Shown: positions 15,403 to 17,947 of the stretch, one piece after another
How positions within the stretch are numbered: the stretch's first letter is position 1
Layout of the letters: the number at the start of each line of letters is the position of its first letter
Assembly: GCA_022822245.1 (NCBI GenBank)
Contig: JAJECB010000313.1
Location: 1-17,947 of the forward strand
Direction: 5' to 3'
Length of the DNA: 17,947 nt
Source of the DNA: Gammaproteobacteria bacterium
Lineage (GTDB): Bacteria > Pseudomonadota > Gammaproteobacteria > HK1
Program-made: the position numbers and the translations under genes
Notes under the pieces: model-generated
Databases searched by the model: none
Told to the model about the DNA's origin: nothing
Seen by the model: the letters and a program-made list of their open reading frames with translations, nothing else

Positions 15403-16352
15403 CTGCTCCCCTGCCCCGCCGTGCAGCCATAGCAGTGGTCGCGGACCACGATCGGGTTGCCGGCGAGGTCCCGGCCGAGAAGGTCCGACAGGTGCACCCG
15501 CCCGGAGACCTCCCGGTGGCGGAGCCCGATCCCCAGCATCTGGTTGAAGTCGCAGTCGTACACGTAGCCGCGCCAGTCCACGCTCAGGATGGAGCGGCAC
15601 ATCACCGCCTCGAGGTTGGCCTCCTGGTGCGCGGCGCGAAGGAGCGCCATGTACGGCTCGAACTCGCGCCGCGAGACGAGCATGCTCCCGAACCGCCCGA
15701 TCGGCATGTTCGCAAGGACGAGGAGGCGGTTGAACCGGACCCCGTGCCGCTCGCCGAGCTGCCGCCGGTACCCGGCCTCGAGCTCGCGCTGGGGCGGCGG
15801 CAGCACCGGCCCTTGGGGGTTGAACACGAGATGGAGCGCGAGACCGGTGTCCGGATCGCCGTAGCCGAGCCGGTTCAGGCGCCGCAGCCCGTCGATGCTC
15901 CGCTCGAAGACCCCCTTCCCGCGCTGGCGGTCGACGTTGTCCTCCTCGTAGCAGGGCAGCGAAGCGACCACCTCGACCTGCCGGGAAGCGAGGAACTCGG
16001 CGAGCCCCGCCTCGACCTGCCCCGGCTCCTCGAGAACGGTGAGGTTGCAGCGGTCCATCACGTGGACCCCGAGCGCGCGGGCGGAGTCGACGAGATGGCG
16101 GAAGGGGGCGTGGAGCTCCGGAGCGCCCCCGGTGAGGTCGAGGTTCGCGGCGCCCGAGGTGCGAAGAAAACCGAGCACGAGATCCGCCGTCTCCCGCGTC
16201 ATCTCCTCGGTCCGGCGCGGACCGGCGTTGACGTGGCAATGCAGGCACGACTGGTTGCAGCGGTAGCCAACGTTGACCTGGAGGGTGTCGATCCGCCCCC
16301 GGCGGAGCGGCGGAAAGTCGGTGGATTCGAGCAACGGCAGGGTCGCGTGCAT
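15381..16352 (-). CDS. arsS: Radical SAM/Cys-rich protein, arsenosugar-biosynthesis ArsS type (DUF3641)
   Basis: 323-aa radical SAM enzyme. The [4Fe-4S]-binding CxxxCxxC is Cys32, Cys36, Cys39 in GYRCNQSCLHCHVNAGP, with the SAM-binding LTGGAPEL downstream. VMCRSILSVDWRGYVYDCDFNQMLG begins the Cys-rich C-terminal domain, which ends RDHCYGCTAGQGSSCGGALN. This architecture defines TIGR04167 and the proteins named ArsS, which attach the 5'-deoxyadenosyl group of SAM to dimethylarsenite on the route to arsenosugars. Some members are selenoproteins; here every expected position is Cys. The ATG at 16352 has AGGAAG 8 nt upstream. It is first in a three-gene unit. No arsenic methyltransferase (ArsM) lies in the window, so arsenic as the true substrate is an inference from family naming. 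Confidence 0.85.
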   Translation of the reverse strand: MHATLPLLESTDFPPLRRGRIDTLQVNVGYRCNQSCLHCHVNAGPRRTEEMTRETADLVLGFLRTSGAANLDLTGGAPELHAPFRHLVDSARALGVHVMDRCNLTVLEEPGQVEAGLAEFLASRQVEVVASLPCYEEDNVDRQRGKGVFERSIDGLRRLNRLGYGDPDTGLALHLVFNPQGPVLPPPQRELEAGYRRQLGERHGVRFNRLLVLANMPIGRFGSMLVSRREFEPYMALLRAAHQEANLEAVMCRSILSVDWRGYVYDCDFNQMLGIGLRHREVSGRVHLSDLLGRDLAGNPIVVRDHCYGCTAGQGSSCGGALN

Positions 16353-16420
16353 CGAGAGGCTTCCTGGGGGCGCGGAGCGGCGCCGAGAGCGGCCGGTGCC
16401 GGGAGGGGCCGCCGGTCAAT

Positions 16421-16435
16421 CGGCTAGTGTAGCCG
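16421..16435. promoter_or_regulatory. Short inverted repeat between arsS-like gene and tRNA-Ala
   Basis: CGGCTA-GTG-TAGCCG is a perfect 6-bp inverted repeat with a 3-base centre in the divergent gap. It could be an operator half-site pair or chance in GC-rich DNA. On the minus strand it contains TACACT, a loose -10 candidate for the rSAM gene. Confidence 0.25.
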
Positions 16436-16453
16436 CCCCGCGCCGCTTCACGG

Positions 16454-16459
16454 TAGAAT
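16454..16459 (+). promoter_or_regulatory. Probable -10 box of the tRNA-Ala gene
   Basis: TAGAAT matches five of six consensus bases and lies 11 nt before the first base of the tRNA, so transcription would start a few bases upstream of the mature 5' end. No good -35 box is visible at 16-18 bp. Confidence 0.4.
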
Positions 16460-16470
16460 CGCCCCCGCAC

Positions 16471-16546
<76 letters not shown>

Positions 16547-16581
16547 CATCCCCGCCCGCGCCAGCCTTCCAACTCCGGGAC

Positions 16582-17847
16582 ATGCACGACGCGCCACTCC
16601 TTGCCGGGCTGAAGGTCATCGACGCGGGCAGCTTCATCGCCGCGCCCGCGGCGGCTACCGTGATGGCGGACCTCGGAGCCGACGTCATCAAGCTCGAGCC
16701 GCCCGCGGGGGACCCCTTCCGGTACCTCCGCCACGCCCCCGGGAACCCTCCCTGCGAGGTGGACTACGGCTGGCTCGCGGACAACCGGAACAAGCGCGGC
16801 CTCGCCCTCGACCTCAAGACCGAGGCGGGGCGGGGCGCCCTCTACCGGCTCATCCGGGACACGGACGTCTTCGTCACCAACCTCCCGCTCGCCGCGCGCG
16901 AGCGGCTAGGGGTCGGCTACGAGGACCTCGCGCCGCTGAACGATCGGCTCATCTACGCCTCCCTCACCGCGTACGGCGAGCACGGCCCGGAACGGCTCAA
17001 CACCGGCTTCGACAGCACCGCGCTCTGGGCGCGGAGCGGGCTGATGGACATGGTCCGGCCCGCTCCGGACTCCCCGCCCGCGAAGTCGCTACCCGGGATG
17101 GGCGATCACCCGACCGCCATCACCCTGTACGCGGCCATCGCCACCGCCCTCTTTCGGCGCGAGCGCACCGGACGGGGCGGCTACGTCGCCACCAACCTCA
17201 TGGCGAACGGGCTGTGGTGGAACGCCCTGCACGCGCAGGCGATGCTGTGCGGGGCGGAGTTCCCGCGGCGGCCGGGGCGCGAGGACGCGCCGAGCGCCCT
17301 TCACAACTTCTACCGCACCGCGGACGGGCGCTGGCTCCAGCTCGTCGTGATTCCGGAGGACAAGCGCTGGCCCCGGCTCGCCCGGGCCGTCGGGCGGGCG
17401 GACCTCATCGAGGACCCCCGCTTCGCCGCCCGCGAGAACCGGCACGCGAACCACCGCGCCCTCATTGCCGAGCTCGACGAGGCATTCGCGACCGCCCCGC
17501 TCGCCGAGTGGCGCCGGCGCCTCGACGAGCACGGGGTCTCCTACGGGGTCATCTCGACCCTGCGCGACATCCCCGAGGACCGCCAGATGCGCGAGAGCGG
17601 CGCCCTCGCCGCGATCGACGACCCGGGGGCGGGGGCGGAGTACGTGGTGTCGAGCCCGCTCTGGATCGACGGCGCCCCGCGGACGAGGCCGTCGCGCCCC
17701 CCCGCGATCGGCGAGCACTCGGAGGAGATCCTCCGCGAGCACGGCTTCTCGCCGGAGGAGATCGAGGCGCTGCAGGAGGCAGGCGCGATTCCCGGCGTCG
17801 GCGCGCCCGCGGCCCGGAAGCCCTCCCCGGTCCCCGACCCCGCTTGA
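16582..17847 (+). CDS. Family III CoA-transferase (CaiB/BaiF/formyl-CoA transferase superfamily)
   Basis: 421-aa cytosolic enzyme that moves CoA between carboxylic acids through an aspartyl-CoA mixed anhydride. It opens LLAGLKVIDAGSFIAAPAAATVMADLGADVIKLEPP, the standard N-terminus, then LADNRNKRGLALDLK (66-80), FVTNLP, and YGEHGPERLNTGFDSTALWARSGLM, where Asp144 aligns with the catalytic Asp169 of formyl-CoA transferase. YRTADGRWLQL and PRFAARENRHANH mark the second part. The last 20 residues are Pro/Ala-rich. The ATG at 16582 is 35 nt after the tRNA and has no clear Shine-Dalgarno, so the message may be read from the tRNA promoter; the frame is open upstream only through the tRNA. The substrate pair cannot be told from sequence. 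Confidence 0.92.
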   Translation: MHDAPLLAGLKVIDAGSFIAAPAAATVMADLGADVIKLEPPAGDPFRYLRHAPGNPPCEVDYGWLADNRNKRGLALDLKTEAGRGALYRLIRDTDVFVTNLPLAARERLGVGYEDLAPLNDRLIYASLTAYGEHGPERLNTGFDSTALWARSGLMDMVRPAPDSPPAKSLPGMGDHPTAITLYAAIATALFRRERTGRGGYVATNLMANGLWWNALHAQAMLCGAEFPRRPGREDAPSALHNFYRTADGRWLQLVVIPEDKRWPRLARAVGRADLIEDPRFAARENRHANHRALIAELDEAFATAPLAEWRRRLDEHGVSYGVISTLRDIPEDRQMRESGALAAIDDPGAGAEYVVSSPLWIDGAPRTRPSRPPAIGEHSEEILREHGFSPEEIEALQEAGAIPGVGAPAARKPSPVPDPA

Positions 17848-17896
17848 ACGCGGAGCCAGAGCGGGACATCCTTGCACCCGCCGCGCGCAGACCAAC

Positions 17897-17947
17897 GCCC
17901 CGGTAGCTCAGTTGGATAGAGCGGACGCCTCCTAAGCGCCAGGTCCC
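17897..17947 (+). tRNA. tRNA-Arg (anticodon CCT), partial at window edge
   Basis: The first 51 bases of a tRNA: acceptor strand GCCCCGG, D arm GCTC-AGTTGGATA-GAGC, and anticodon loop CTCCTAA with anticodon CCT at 17931-17933. The T arm and 3' end lie beyond the window. The anticodon stem GACGC/GCGCC has an A-C mismatch at its second pair (17925 with 17939), which is unusual. Confidence 0.85.

Overview
The window is GC-rich throughout (roughly 70% by eye) and reads as chromosomal DNA of a pseudomonadote, most likely an uncultured gammaproteobacterium. The pointers are a PBP1b of the mrcB type with a UB2H-like region, followed by an overlapping TPR lipoprotein resembling Pseudomonas LpoP; a HisP/HisJ/HisQ/HisM-type amino-acid transporter; and an encoded 3' CCA on tRNA-Ala. 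I see no insertion sequence, phage gene or CRISPR array. The assignment to a class is inference.

Layout from left to right. (1) 167-1708, minus strand: a thiamine-diphosphate enzyme of the acetolactate-synthase-like group. Divergent from it at 1996-5660 is a two-gene hydantoinase/oxoprolinase operon (hyuA-hyuB, ATGA overlap). (2) 5750-6241, minus strand: a peroxiredoxin-like gene whose frame is interrupted by one TGA exactly where the first redox cysteine belongs. A compact hairpin with a G in its apical loop starts 10 nt after this TGA, so the gene is best read as a selenoprotein with a U-x-x-C active site and a bacterial SECIS element. This is the most interesting object in the window. (3) 6588-7259: a PmtA-like SAM-dependent phospholipid N-methyltransferase preceded by an AT-rich island. 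(4) 7501-10812: a four-gene polar (probably basic) amino-acid ABC importer, with strong hairpins in its leader and between the binding-protein and permease genes. (5) 10847-13923, minus strand: mrcB (PBP1b) and an overlapping TPR lipoprotein; a (CGGGG)5 tract able to form a G-quadruplex lies right after the lipoprotein stop. (6) 14009-16352, minus strand: a tightly overlapping three-gene unit made of an ArsS-type radical SAM/Cys-rich protein and the two glycosyltransferase-like proteins that TIGRFAMs names rSAM/selenodomain-associated transferases 2 and 1. (7) 16471-16546: tRNA-Ala(CGC), then a family III CoA-transferase (16582-17847), then the 5' part of a tRNA-Arg(CCT) running off the right edge.

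How it fits together: the selenoprotein-like peroxiredoxin and the rSAM/selenodomain cassette sit about 8 kb apart and independently suggest a genome with selenium (and possibly organoarsenic) metabolism. The remaining modules (peptidoglycan synthase with its activator, amino-acid uptake, hydantoin/oxoproline-type hydrolysis, CoA transfer, phospholipid methylation) are ordinary housekeeping or catabolic units. No selA, selB, selC or selD is visible in the window, so the recoding claim depends on the rest of the genome.
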